From: Pseudobacteriovorax antillogorgiicola
GTDB lineage: Bacteria; Bdellovibrionota_B; Oligoflexia; Oligoflexales; Oligoflexaceae
Direction: 5' to 3'
Assembly (NCBI RefSeq): GCF_900177345.1
Contig: NZ_FWZT01000036.1
Coordinates: 1 to 39,518, forward strand
DNA: 39,518 bases
Shown: piece after piece, positions 26,384 through 33,940 of the stretch
Layout of the letters: each line of letters starts with the position of its first letter
Position numbering within the stretch: the first letter of the stretch is position 1
Program-made: the position numbers and the translations under genes
Notes under the pieces: model-generated
The model's database searches: none
Told to the model about the DNA's origin: nothing
The model's input: the letters and a program-made list of their open reading frames with translations, nothing else

Positions 26384-26488
26384 ATGACATTGGTATTGAG
26401 TGAAGTAGCTTCCAGATTGAAGTTAAATTCTATTAACTACATCGAAGATGATTGCGGGCCATTTGTCCATGAGATATTGATAAGATAG
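26384..26488 (+). CDS. 34-residue peptide, coupled to the hydrolase gene
   Basis: An ATG at 26384 lies one base after the hydrolase stop, with AAGGAG seven bases upstream, overlapping the end of that gene. The 34-codon frame encodes MTLVLSEVASRLKLNSINY and then an acidic stretch with one Cys (EDDCGPFVHEILIR), stop TAG at 26486. There is no signal peptide or membrane segment. No family is recognised, and no carrier-protein DSL motif that the next gene could modify. The near-ideal ribosome site and the fit in the operon argue for a real small gene. Confidence 0.5.
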   Translation: MTLVLSEVASRLKLNSINYIEDDCGPFVHEILIR

Positions 26489-26517
26489 GATCTCGTCAAC
26501 AACAATCGTAATAGCTT

Positions 26518-27279
26518 ATGCCAATCAGATCTATCAGTAATCCGAAGATCGCGCTTCATGGTTCATTTCACGTATCGGCTCTCATTTCGAGCAGCTTTCA
26601 GGAAGAGCTTGAGAACTATGACTGCCGGCAGCTACCCAATGGTCTCCTGCACGCTTCAGCGCGTCGCCAGGTACAGTTTCTAGCGGGTCGCCATTGTGCA
26701 AGACAAGCCTTGATCGCAGCTAACTTCATTGGTGAAAAGATCGTAGGCCAGAATTCCGATCTGTCACCCCGTTGGCCTCAAAGTATCGTTGGCTCCATCA
26801 CCCACACATCGAGCTATGTTTCAGCGGCCATTGCGTATCGAAACAAGGTTCGCAGCTTGGGTATCAACTCAGAGCGCTTATTTTTGAGTGGGGCAACCGA
26901 TAGCTTATGGGATGTGATCCTTACGAGGCGGGAGGTGGCGCAGTACGAATGGCAATATAAGCATCATTTTGATCGTTCTGAGTATATTTCACTTCTGTTT
27001 TCTGCCAAGGAAGCCATTTATAAGTGCTACTATCCTATTTCCATTTATCGCTTGAATTATCATGATATTCATGTCGAGCCCGACGTTGAAGGGTGCAATT
27101 ACTTTCGCTTTGCGATAAACAAGAAAGCGGTGAGCAACTCTTTATTCGAGGAGCAAGGCAAAGGTCGCTACGACTTTCGCTATGGCCACGTTCATTCAAG
27201 CGTTTATATATTCGAGGATACACATGAGTCTAGCAACGAAGGGTATCGACCCAGTAGCTCGTCGACAGCAAGAGGATGA
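26518..27279 (+). CDS. EntD/Sfp-type 4'-phosphopantetheinyl transferase
   Basis: This family moves phosphopantetheine from CoA onto carrier proteins. Recognisable in 253 residues are GRHCARQAL (57-65), 'RWPQSIVGSITHTSSYVSAA' (85-104) and FSAKEAIYKCYYP (161-173) with the metal-binding Glu165. The motif that is normally GIDIE is here GINSER (115-120): the Mg-ligand Asp is replaced by Asn117 while Glu119 stays, so activity is uncertain. The ATG at 26518 has no clear Shine-Dalgarno and an in-frame stop just before it. It is 29 bases after the 34-residue peptide. No acyl-carrier, NRPS or PKS gene is in the window. Confidence 0.8.
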   Translation: MPIRSISNPKIALHGSFHVSALISSSFQEELENYDCRQLPNGLLHASARRQVQFLAGRHCARQALIAANFIGEKIVGQNSDLSPRWPQSIVGSITHTSSYVSAAIAYRNKVRSLGINSERLFLSGATDSLWDVILTRREVAQYEWQYKHHFDRSEYISLLFSAKEAIYKCYYPISIYRLNYHDIHVEPDVEGCNYFRFAINKKAVSNSLFEEQGKGRYDFRYGHVHSSVYIFEDTHESSNEGYRPSSSSTARG

Positions 27280-27448
27280 TTTCAAGATTCTTCAAGCCAA
27301 GGCCAGACGAGCTTTTGCCAAAGGCGACCCCACTCCCATCCCAACCGCACACGTTCACGAATACTACATGGCTCAGATGAAAGAAGCTTGGAGCAAGAAC
27401 TTTCGTTTTGACTCAGAAGTTATGGTTTTGGTTTCAACAGAGTTTTAA
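27224..27448 (+). CDS. Small hypothetical protein overlapping the PPTase 3' end
   Basis: The ATG at 27224 follows GAGG by six bases and opens a 74-codon frame overlapping the PPTase gene by 56 bases. The product (MSLATKGIDPVARRQQEDDF...) is charged and probably helical in its first half, then has 'GDPTPIPTAHVHEYYMAQMK', with no signal peptide. No family is recognised. A start at 27182 would add a non-conserved-looking leader without a ribosome site, so the later ATG is preferred. It is the last gene of this run before the tandem repeats. Confidence 0.5.
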   Translation: MSLATKGIDPVARRQQEDDFKILQAKARRAFAKGDPTPIPTAHVHEYYMAQMKEAWSKNFRFDSEVMVLVSTEF

Positions 27449-27497
27449 CTCAGCAAATAATAATAAGGTCAAGAAGCTAGAGCTTCGCCACGCCTTA

Positions 27498-27875
27498 GCG
27501 TAACGAAGAAAACGAAGAGTTTTATATCAAGAACCCGAAAAAACTTCGGGTGCAAGGCTTGGCAAGCATACCAAACCGCAGCGTACAAACGTACGTGAGG
27601 ATTTTGTAGGCTTGGCGTAACGAAGCAAACGAAGAGTTTTATATCAAGAACCCGAAAAAACTTCGGGTGCAAGGCTTGGCAAGCATACCAAACCGCAGTG
27701 TACAAACGTACGTGAGGATTTTGTAGGCTTGGCGTAACGAAGCAAACGAAGAGTTTTATATCAAGAACCCGAAAAAACTTCGGGTGCAAGGCTTGGCAAG
27801 CATACCAAACCGCAGTGTACAAACGTACGTGAGGATTTTGTAGGCTTGGCGTAACGAAGCAAACGAAGAGTTTTT
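27498..27875. repeat. 117-bp tandem repeat array, three copies plus a partial fourth
   Basis: Units start at 27498, 27615, 27732 and (partial) 27849, each beginning GCGTAACGAAG; the spacing is exactly 117. Copies 2 and 3 are identical; copy 1 differs at two positions. Each holds a hairpin ACCCGAA-aaaac-TTCGGGT and a short palindromic ACGTACGT. The partial copy ends at GAGTTTTT next to the crotonase stop. It probably marks the 3' ends of two convergent units and may supply terminators, but the exact repeats are far longer than needed. Confidence 0.9.
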
Positions 27876-27881
27876 CGGGTT

Positions 27882-28559
27882 CTAGTCCCAGATGTTGGCG
27901 ACGGATTCCAATGTCACTTCCCGAAGCCGCCTTTTATTGGCAGCAAAGGCATGAAGCTGCACATTGTTTCCAATCTGCATCGCATAGGCTAGCGCAGTCT
28001 GCTCAAGATCTTGAGGCACGACGACCTTATCAAGATAGCCTGCTTCTTGGGCTTCATCAGGGCTAAAGATTTCACCAATAGCCACCGCTCGGGTCAACAT
28101 TGCCGGAGAAATTCTATCCTTGGCTAGAGCCACTGCCAGCTTTGGTAGAGTCATGCCAATTGCAGTTTCATTGAGGCCAATCTTAAATTGCCCTTGGGTT
28201 CCTAAGCGAACGTCTCCCACAAACAACATAATTGCTCCCATAGCCATAGCATGACCTGAGCAAGCAATAATTAAGGGCTTCTCATAAAGGTATAGCTTGG
28301 TCAGTAGCTGACCTCCAGCCTTCACGAGAGCCATGGCGGCCTCATGGCTTTCTTTCATCACTTTAAGATCAAATCCGCCGGAGAAGATCCCTTCCTGGCC
28401 AGTGAGTATTACCGCCTTAACCTGCTCATTATCTCTATGATCATCGAATATTTGATGCAACTCCTCGATCATATCGTGAGAAAAGGCGTTGACCTTACCT
28501 GAGTGTAGCTTTACCAGGCCAACTGAATCAACAACTTCACTTGAACAATGTGTCCCCAT
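27882..28559 (-). CDS. Crotonase/enoyl-CoA hydratase family protein
   Basis: A 225-residue crotonase-fold enzyme acting on CoA thioesters. It has the oxyanion-hole segments TGQEGIFSGGFDLKVM (~54-69) and CSGHAMAMGAIMLFVGDVRLG (~105-125). The 'FKIGLNETAIGMTLPKLAVA' region lacks the usual catalytic Glu pair of classical hydratases, so isomerase or another reaction is possible. The last helix is shorter than in typical 255-residue enzymes. It ends next to the tandem repeats, converging with the PPTase run. Family is firm; reaction is not. Confidence 0.9.
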   Translation of the reverse strand: MGTHCSSEVVDSVGLVKLHSGKVNAFSHDMIEELHQIFDDHRDNEQVKAVILTGQEGIFSGGFDLKVMKESHEAAMALVKAGGQLLTKLYLYEKPLIIACSGHAMAMGAIMLFVGDVRLGTQGQFKIGLNETAIGMTLPKLAVALAKDRISPAMLTRAVAIGEIFSPDEAQEAGYLDKVVVPQDLEQTALAYAMQIGNNVQLHAFAANKRRLREVTLESVANIWD

Positions 28560-28629
28560 AAGACCCTCCCAATTTAAGTGAGGCTCTACTATAGAGCTTG
28601 AATTCTAAAAAAGAAATGAGTCACAAACG

Positions 28630-28659
28630 AAAAGGGCCAGGCCATACTCATGACCTGGC
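28630..28659 (-). terminator. Intrinsic terminator of the lipoprotein gene at 28698
   Basis: On the minus strand GCCAGGTCATGAGTATGGCC forms a stem with outer pairs GCCAGG / CCTGGC (28636-28659) and inner TCAT/ATGG wobble pairing, then CCCTTTTCG. It lies about 40 bases beyond the stop codon. Confidence 0.65.
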
Positions 28660-28697
28660 ATCGGAAAAAAACGACCATGCATCAACCCTGTCGGGGG

Positions 28698-29477
28698 CTA
28701 GGGTATCGCAACATATTCAATACTCACGTTTAACGTGAGATCCGAGTGATCGCAGTCATCAGGATCGTCATCTCCTGTGGCAATCACATCGAATGATAAA
28801 ACTTTCTCTTCTGCCAGCCTTTCCGCTAAGACTGGTACTTTCTTCATGTCGAGATTCAACGCAAAAGAACCCTGTTCATCATGACCGGGCACCTGACAGG
28901 CTTCATCGGCCAAGCAGTACTGGACGCCGTATAGATTTGGGTCTTGCTCCACCTGTGCGTGAGCTTGCCCCTTGACCTTATCCCAATTCCAAGAAATAAG
29001 GTCTCCGGCTTTATCGAAAAATTGAGCCCAACCCAGCTCAGACGCAACCAGAATAGTTTGGTTGAGATTTACAAAGAAGTAGTCGTCGTACAGCAGGTCA
29101 GCACTGGCTGATTTCAAATCAACCGAACACACCACCGACCGCTGGGGTAGCTCGATGCTGACTGTTTGTTTTTCGTGGGCTGTCATCACTCCAGCTGCGG
29201 TAGGCATATTTAAGCCCTGACCAAAGTTACAGTTGGCCGTTTGTGGAAATGGTAAAGCTTGCCGAAACGTTTTGATTTGATTTGGATCGTCGCAGACATC
29301 AAGCAAGGCTCCTTGGGCTTCAACATCTAATGTCGAATCCGCGACCACTGCATCGATGGTTCTGATAGGAAGTTGTTCCTCTACTGGCTCCCGCGTAGCA
29401 CTAGCCGAATTGAAGGCATTGCCTTCACAACCGCTCACCCCTGCTAGAATCAGGATGAGACCCGTAAGTCTTAACAT
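28698..29477 (-). CDS. Hypothetical lipoprotein
   Basis: The 259-residue product has a lipoprotein signal with lipobox GVSGC (Cys17). The mature part is acidic, with six or more cysteines in pairs that may form disulfides (LLDVCDDPNQ, TANCNFGQ, VVCSVDLKS, QYCLADEACQVPG). It ends in a beta-rich 'DLTLNVSIEYVAI'. No known domain or catalytic motif was found. It sits alone with its own terminator. A periplasmic or outer-membrane surface protein stabilised by disulfides is inferred. Confidence 0.7.
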   Translation of the reverse strand: MLRLTGLILILAGVSGCEGNAFNSASATREPVEEQLPIRTIDAVVADSTLDVEAQGALLDVCDDPNQIKTFRQALPFPQTANCNFGQGLNMPTAAGVMTAHEKQTVSIELPQRSVVCSVDLKSASADLLYDDYFFVNLNQTILVASELGWAQFFDKAGDLISWNWDKVKGQAHAQVEQDPNLYGVQYCLADEACQVPGHDEQGSFALNLDMKKVPVLAERLAEEKVLSFDVIATGDDDPDDCDHSDLTLNVSIEYVAIP

Positions 29478-29676
29478 GATGTTCCCCTAATTTCCCTCGT
29501 AATCTCTCAAAGGCAGTATCGGCCTACTGAACAAAATACCTAAGCATTTCTATATACTGCAATTATTATAGTACTTTAGAGGAAAACAAAAAATTGAGAT
29601 GGGTGGTTTGTAAAGCAAAACTGAGCCCAAGGAGGGGCAGACCCGCTCCGTTCGGAGCTCCAAGCGGATGCCTCGC

Positions 29677-29913
29677 CTAAAACGACTGCTTTGAGCCACG
29701 ACGAGGCTGCTTGTAGCGGACCTCTCCAGGATGCCAGCCATTCAGCACCATACAGCGCCGGAAACCACGAGTCGCCCGATGTTTGCGACAGTAGGCGTGA
29801 TCAGATTGATACTTTTCGTCTAAGTCTTCGACAGTATGACGAGCAAAAGGATCTCGGCTGGTGGATTGGCATGAGCTAGCTAGAACTAATAAAAACAGTA
29901 ACTTGTATAACAT
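29677..29913 (-). CDS. Small basic lipoprotein
   Basis: The 78-residue precursor has a short lipobox signal (FLLVLASSC, Cys15). The ~63-residue mature part is basic and contains Cys pairs in 'DHAYCRKHRATRGFRRCMVL' followed by NGWHPGEVRYKQPRRG. No family is recognised, although small exported proteins with a C-x(10)-C pair and a 'GW' motif are common in Proteobacteria. It stands alone between the two larger minus-strand genes. Confidence 0.6.
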   Translation of the reverse strand: MLYKLLFLLVLASSCQSTSRDPFARHTVEDLDEKYQSDHAYCRKHRATRGFRRCMVLNGWHPGEVRYKQPRRGSKQSF

Positions 29914-30054
29914 TCTTCAACCTCAACAACAGCAAGAGGAACAGCAGCAACACAGTAGCTAAAGGCTAAAGAGCAATTTTTGGACTAAGCATTACCAATA
30001 GTCCCTCACAGCCCAGAAAAACTGGAACTGAAAGGGCAAAAAACGATCGATTGA

Positions 30055-30975
30055 TTACTTGTAAGTTGACTCGAAAATCTTGTCTGCGTTGGCCGCTACA
30101 AACCCCTGGTAATATGACTGCCACTTGTGGTCGTCAGACCGACCTTCTAAGGGATAGCGCTTTGCAAATTCGACGAACCCATAACTAACGTCTTCAATCC
30201 CATCTTGAAACGTGAAAGGGCGTTTGACTGCCATCGTCGCTATTTGTTCAAGTTTGATCTCAGCTGTTCCCTTCACCAGACCTCCCGAATGATTCATGGG
30301 AATGTTAAGCTCCCCTTCCAGATACTCTCCCAAGCTTTGAATGCTTGAAAATGAGTCCATAAGGTGGACGCTTACAGTGAAATGGTTGATCTGATGACCA
30401 AACAAATAAGTCCAGGCGGCATAATCACTTTCTGACTTGAGAATGTGATATCGCCCTTTTGAAGGTCGAGACCATGCGGGCCCTTCCGTTAGCAAGGCAG
30501 TGAGGTGATCAACTAAGCCATCCTTTGCGCTCTCATCCCCAGCTTTAACCTTAGCCAATAGGTCACGAATTGCGGGTAGTGGTGAGACGCGGACCTCTTT
30601 AGTGATCTCATGGACCGTATCCTGAAACTCTTGGCTGAATTTTTCGGCCATCAGCTCTGAGATAAAAATCTTGGGGGACGCCTCGTAGCTCTCACCTTGA
30701 TTATCAGGGGGAGACATCCAAAATGCGTCGAGATTCTTTTCTTCGAAGTGGTAGTCATCTTCTCTCTTATATCCCAACGCCTCGAAAGCTTCCTGAAGGA
30801 CATGCTTGCCTGTGTTTTCTCCCGGAAGGGTTCGGTAGGCCACATGATCTTCGATCCAAGCATCTTTCTTAGCCTTAAAGTCAGCCTCTATTTTCGGTGC
30901 ATAGGGAACGAGATCGTAGTAGTGAGTCCACAGCTTTTTGAATACCCGTTGCCGGCAGTCGTCTATCGCTTCCAT
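30055..30975 (-). CDS. DUF1338 family (2-oxoadipate dioxygenase/decarboxylase-like) protein
   Basis: The 306 residues match DUF1338, whose characterised members (HglS, YdcJ) are Fe(II)-dependent enzymes converting 2-oxoadipate to D-2-hydroxyglutarate in lysine catabolism. The metal-ligand His is in EDHVAYRTL (~39-47). 'LFGHQINHFTVSVHLMD' supplies the second His, and 'NHSGGLVKGTAEIKLEQIAT' with MA has the third-ligand Glu in LEQ. The region PKIFISELM is typical. The length suits the shorter bacterial/plant branch rather than the ~450-residue HglS. No other lysine-degradation gene is near. Confidence 0.85.
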   Translation of the reverse strand: MEAIDDCRQRVFKKLWTHYYDLVPYAPKIEADFKAKKDAWIEDHVAYRTLPGENTGKHVLQEAFEALGYKREDDYHFEEKNLDAFWMSPPDNQGESYEASPKIFISELMAEKFSQEFQDTVHEITKEVRVSPLPAIRDLLAKVKAGDESAKDGLVDHLTALLTEGPAWSRPSKGRYHILKSESDYAAWTYLFGHQINHFTVSVHLMDSFSSIQSLGEYLEGELNIPMNHSGGLVKGTAEIKLEQIATMAVKRPFTFQDGIEDVSYGFVEFAKRYPLEGRSDDHKWQSYYQGFVAANADKIFESTYK

Positions 30976-31099
30976 AATGCCAAATCCTTAAGCAATTAAA
31001 CCTTCCTAGTTGTAGCAAGTTTTAGGGAATTTTAAATCAGGAACTTATCCGCACGAGGGACAATGTGGAAGGGGAGAAGGGGATCGTTTCGCCCCTATT

Positions 31100-31318
31100 T
31101 CAGATGAGACTGAGCTCTCGCTGTTCGGATCGGATTGTCATAACAAAACCGTATTCCTGGCTCCGGAGGATCGACAGCCGCTCACCAAGGGCTGGCTCGT
31201 CAAGAAGCTTATAGGGAATCGACAAAATTGTCATATCTTCGAAAAATAATGAGTAGTAATCATCGTACCTTAGAATCCTAACGACCACATGGTCTTCTGA
31301 TATCGCTGCACATTCCAT
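31100..31318 (-). CDS. Small hypothetical protein
   Basis: A 72-codon frame starts at an ATG preceded by GGGAG with seven bases of spacing. The product (MECAAISEDHVVVRILRYDD...) alternates hydrophobic and acidic residues and looks like a small beta-rich cytosolic domain. It ends 'FVMTIRSEQRELSLI'. No family recognised. A weak hairpin AGGGG/CCCCT at 31078-31096 follows the stop. The good ribosome site makes it likely to be real. Confidence 0.55.
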   Translation of the reverse strand: MECAAISEDHVVVRILRYDDYYSLFFEDMTILSIPYKLLDEPALGERLSILRSQEYGFVMTIRSEQRELSLI

Positions 31319-31606
31319 CGCTGCTCTCCCGCTTTAACAAGGATAGATCAACTACCCTATAATAATTCAATCGACCCACTCGATCGTGCACTAACGAAAT
31401 CGCATAAGCCACTGGGATAAAGAGACAAATAGAGCTGTATTTGGCGGAGTCTCAAAAACTTGGCATCGAATTCTGGATAAGTCACTAGGATAACACGCCT
31501 CACAAAACCTAGCCGATTCTACTTACCCACTTGTATGGAGCTGTGAGCTGGCGATAGACCTGACTCCAGATCTCGTCCTTGTTGGAATCGCCCGATGATA
31601 AACAGC
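31319..31606. other. Intergenic stretch without a supported gene
   Basis: No frame with a ribosome site, no RNA gene and no strong hairpin was found. It separates a small gene from the 3' fragment of the interrupted regulator. Confidence 0.5.
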
Positions 31607-32123
31607 TCAGTTCTTCTCAAGGGAAAACAAGGCCACACTAAGCTCATATACTTCCTCCCTAGCACCGGATTCTAGGAGTAAATTCATATCCTCCAAGAAG
31701 TGCCTAATCTTCTCTTTTGCATCAGGAAGAAAACTTTTATCGATGCAAAACGTAACGGAATGAAACTCTCGCATGTTGAAATCCTGTTCTCGGATCGCCT
31801 TGCTAGCTTTGTTAAGGATTTGAACGTGCCTATCCGTACCCGGTCTAGATGCGATTTCTAAATCAGAGATATTGCCTTTGCTTTTCTGCCATTTCCCTTG
31901 AGCATCTTTTGTTAATAGACCTAGATTTTGGAGCCTCTCTATGGCGAGCTCGGCTTCAAGAACAGAAATACCAAGCTTCTTAGCGATGTCCGAAGTATGG
32001 GACGAAAAGTCCGTTTTAAAAGTCATCTCTAATATGGCGTAATAGTACCAGTTTGATATGACTGCAAAGGCTGACTGGCTTAAGGTTTTTTTATCTGAAA
32101 TCGCCGAAAAACCTACTCCTTGA
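31607..32123 (-). pseudogene. C-terminal part of interrupted TIGR02147-family regulator
   Basis: Read leftward from 32123 the frame is continuous to the TGA at 31607 and gives GVGFSAISDKKTLSQSAFAV then ISNWYYYAILE then 'IAKKLGISVLEAELAIERLQ', ending 'YELSVALFSLEKN'. These are the C-terminal hallmarks of TIGR02147: the WYHYAILEL-like motif, a wHTH-like segment, and a final V-x-(7)-LF strand. An internal ATG at 32026 could make a 139-residue fragment, but the conserved part begins well before it. The 5' half lies beyond the inserted IS element at 33941-34227. Confidence 0.8.
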
Positions 32124-32149
32124 GGTGCAGGATGGATAGGCGTTTGTGA

Positions 32150-32166
32150 TCCGCAGCGTAAGCGGA
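32150..32166 (+). repeat. IS left-end subterminal hairpin
   Basis: TCCGC-agcgtaa-GCGGA is a perfect 5-bp stem 26 bases inside the inferred left end, the place where Y1 transposases recognise imperfect hairpins. Confidence 0.6.
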
Positions 32167-32179
32167 GGTGAACAAATCT

Positions 32180-32590
32180 TCAGTTAGGAGTATTCTGCTC
32201 CTCAATGTACTTCTTAATGACATCAATAGGTGCGCCGCCACATGAGCCAGCAAAGTAACTGCGAGACCATAGACTTCCACCCCATAGTGCTTGTTGAACT
32301 GAAGGATAACCCCTTTTCCTGATTCTTTGAGACGAAGCTCCTTTCAAACTATTAACCAACTTTGAGACAGAGACTTTTGGTGGGTAATGAACTAGCAGGT
32401 GGACATGATCATGTTCACCGTCAAATTCAACTAGTTCGCTTTCGAAGTCATTGCATACCTTGGAGAAGATAGTTTCTAAATCGTCGAGTATTGGTTTTGT
32501 AAAAACCTTTCGACGATATTTTGCAACAAACACCAGATGTACATGCATCAAAAACATACAATGTCTTCCAGTTCTTAAATCGCTTGACAT
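32180..32590 (-). CDS. tnpA: IS200/IS605 family Y1 transposase TnpA
   Basis: A 136-residue HUH single-strand DNA transposase. The metal-binding HxH is His62/His64 in GEHDHVHLLVHYPP and the nucleophile Tyr128 is in DVIKKYIEEQ. 'MHVHLVFVAKYRRKVF' and LVNSLKGASSQRIRKR are standard. The ATG at 32590 is preferred because the upstream in-frame extension overlaps tnpB and is not conserved-looking. It is divergent from tnpB. All key residues are intact, so the element may still move. Confidence 0.93.
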   Translation of the reverse strand: MSSDLRTGRHCMFLMHVHLVFVAKYRRKVFTKPILDDLETIFSKVCNDFESELVEFDGEHDHVHLLVHYPPKVSVSKLVNSLKGASSQRIRKRGYPSVQQALWGGSLWSRSYFAGSCGGAPIDVIKKYIEEQNTPN

Positions 32591-32639
32591 GTAGTAACAC
32601 CAGATATATTTAACGACAGATGCAATGTAAGAGAAAACG

Positions 32640-33890
32640 ATGCAGTATTTCAAGTACAAATTGAAACCAAACAAGGCACAAAAAGATGTACTAAATCAGT
32701 GGATCGGTGCTTGTAGGTGTTTGTATAATATTGCTCTTGAACAACGCAAGATGATCGACTGCAAAGAACAAAAAGCTAGATCATTTGCGACTCTTGAAAT
32801 CAGATCAAAACTAGACAAGAGTGATATAAAGTCCTGGGAGAAATATCACAGTATTAACTATGATTACCAGGCGGCAGAGCTGAAGGCTTTGAAGTCTGAA
32901 TTTCCCTGGTTCAAAGACGTTCCTGGTCAAGCATTGCAATACTCTCTCAGGCATCTTGATACCGCTTTTCAAAGATTTTTTAAAGGCGAAGGCTCTTTTC
33001 CAAAAAAAAAGAAAAAAACTCAAAGAGCTGGTGTTAAAATACCAAAAGGAAGAACCAAAAAGAATCCCAAGGGTAATTTTCAAGTACTTGAAAAACATAT
33101 CAATCTTCCAAAGATGAAAGATCCTATACGCTTCATAAGATCCAGAGATATGGAAGGTGAAGTTAAGTCGCTAACGATTACAAAAGATGGCGACAGTTAC
33201 TTTGTCTCAATCTTGTGTGATGTCGGTGACAAGTATGATGGCCTATCCCACGAATCGAGAACACATGTCGGCATAGATCGTGGTATCGCAAAATCTATTG
33301 CGATTAGCGACGGCAATCATTTCGATCTTCCTAAGCTAAAGATTAAAAAACTAGAAGAAAAGATCGCAAGGGAGCAAGTTAAGATTTCTCGAAAAACGAA
33401 ATATTCAATCAACTGGTATAAATCTAAGAGAAAAATCTCTCGTTTTCATAAGAAGATTACAAATATACGCATGGATTCTTTGTGGAAAGAAGCGGTTAGA
33501 CTCAGCAAAAACCACGCTGTAATAGCCCTAGAGGACCTGAAGATTCGCAACATGAGTAGGAGTTCTAAAGGAACGATAGATAATCCAGGTAAGATGGTTG
33601 CGCAGAAATCGGGCTTAAATAGAGCTATCCTTCGTGAAGGATGGTATGATTTTGCGCAAAAGCTTGAGTGGCAAGCTAAAAAACGTGGGGCAAGAATCAT
33701 ATACTGTGATCCTAAATACACATCACTGACCTGTAATAAATGTGGTCACAGAGCAAAGGAAAACAGGCAAAGCCAAGCTGAGTTCCAATGTGAAATATGT
33801 CACCACAAAGAGGATGCAGACACCAATGCATCCCGTAATATTCTAGACAAGGCGTTAGGTACGGGCGTCTTTAGCTTGGAAGCATCCTGA
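32640..33890 (+). CDS. tnpB: IS605 family TnpB RNA-guided nuclease
   Basis: The 416-residue protein has the N-terminal OrfB helix-turn-helix (QYFKYKLKPNKAQKDVLNQW), a RuvC-like domain and a C-terminal zinc ribbon. RuvC residues are Asp213 (VGIDRGIAKS), Glu298 (IALEDLKIRNM) and Asp392/394 (DADTNASRN). Zinc ligands are Cys365/368 and Cys384/387. TnpB of this type is an omega-RNA-guided DNA nuclease that cuts near a TAM and helps retain the element. It is complete with no missing catalytic residue. Its 3' end runs into the right-end stem-loops. Confidence 0.94.
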   Translation: MQYFKYKLKPNKAQKDVLNQWIGACRCLYNIALEQRKMIDCKEQKARSFATLEIRSKLDKSDIKSWEKYHSINYDYQAAELKALKSEFPWFKDVPGQALQYSLRHLDTAFQRFFKGEGSFPKKKKKTQRAGVKIPKGRTKKNPKGNFQVLEKHINLPKMKDPIRFIRSRDMEGEVKSLTITKDGDSYFVSILCDVGDKYDGLSHESRTHVGIDRGIAKSIAISDGNHFDLPKLKIKKLEEKIAREQVKISRKTKYSINWYKSKRKISRFHKKITNIRMDSLWKEAVRLSKNHAVIALEDLKIRNMSRSSKGTIDNPGKMVAQKSGLNRAILREGWYDFAQKLEWQAKKRGARIIYCDPKYTSLTCNKCGHRAKENRQSQAEFQCEICHHKEDADTNASRNILDKALGTGVFSLEAS

Positions 33891-33940
33891 TAAGGATGTG
33901 GAAAAGAATCACCCTCCTTCAGGTGGGTGAGGTTTCAACT
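33750..33940 (+). ncRNA. Candidate omega RNA scaffold at the tnpB 3' end
   Basis: In characterised IS605 elements the guide RNA overlaps the 3' part of tnpB and the right end, and its guide is the flanking DNA. Here the hairpins CATCCT-gata-AGGATG (33883-33898) and CACCC...GGGTG (33910-33929) precede GGTTTCAAC at the inferred end. The limits are approximate and the guide would start at about 33941. This is inferred from the family, not shown directly. Confidence 0.5.
33910..33929 (+). repeat. IS right-end subterminal hairpin
   Basis: CACCCTCCTTCAGGTGGGTG folds as a stem with pairs CACCC/GGGTG and an inner CC/GG separated by one T-T mismatch. It lies 11 bases inside the inferred right end. 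Confidence 0.65.

Larger units (their letters stand above)
32124..33940 (+). mobile_element. IS200/IS605-type insertion sequence
   Basis: A complete element with divergent tnpA and tnpB and a hairpin close to each end. Ends are inferred from the host gene: joining base 32123 to base 33941 restores one frame of a TIGR02147 gene. A one-base shift of both ends would be equivalent. No target duplication is seen, as expected of single-strand Y1 transposition. Left of the element is CTCCTTGA; the tnpB-side end is GAGGTTTCAACT. The TTGA resembles the TTGAT target of ISDra2-like elements, so it is a candidate TAM. The genes look AT-richer than their surroundings. Confidence 0.85.

Noticed and set aside
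27469-27822. A minus-strand 117-residue frame with a 39-residue repeating peptide (MYTAVWYACQALHPK...)
   Set aside because: The frame is open only because the 117-bp DNA repeat is a multiple of three. There is no ribosome site, and the sequence looks structured (hairpin, palindrome) rather than coding.
27498-27875. CRISPR array
   Set aside because: The repeats are directly adjacent 117-mers without distinct spacers, and no cas gene is present.
32026-32123. Stand-alone small gene starting at the ATG 32026
   Set aside because: Conserved TIGR02147 residues continue upstream of this ATG up to the IS junction, so it is an internal Met of a split gene.
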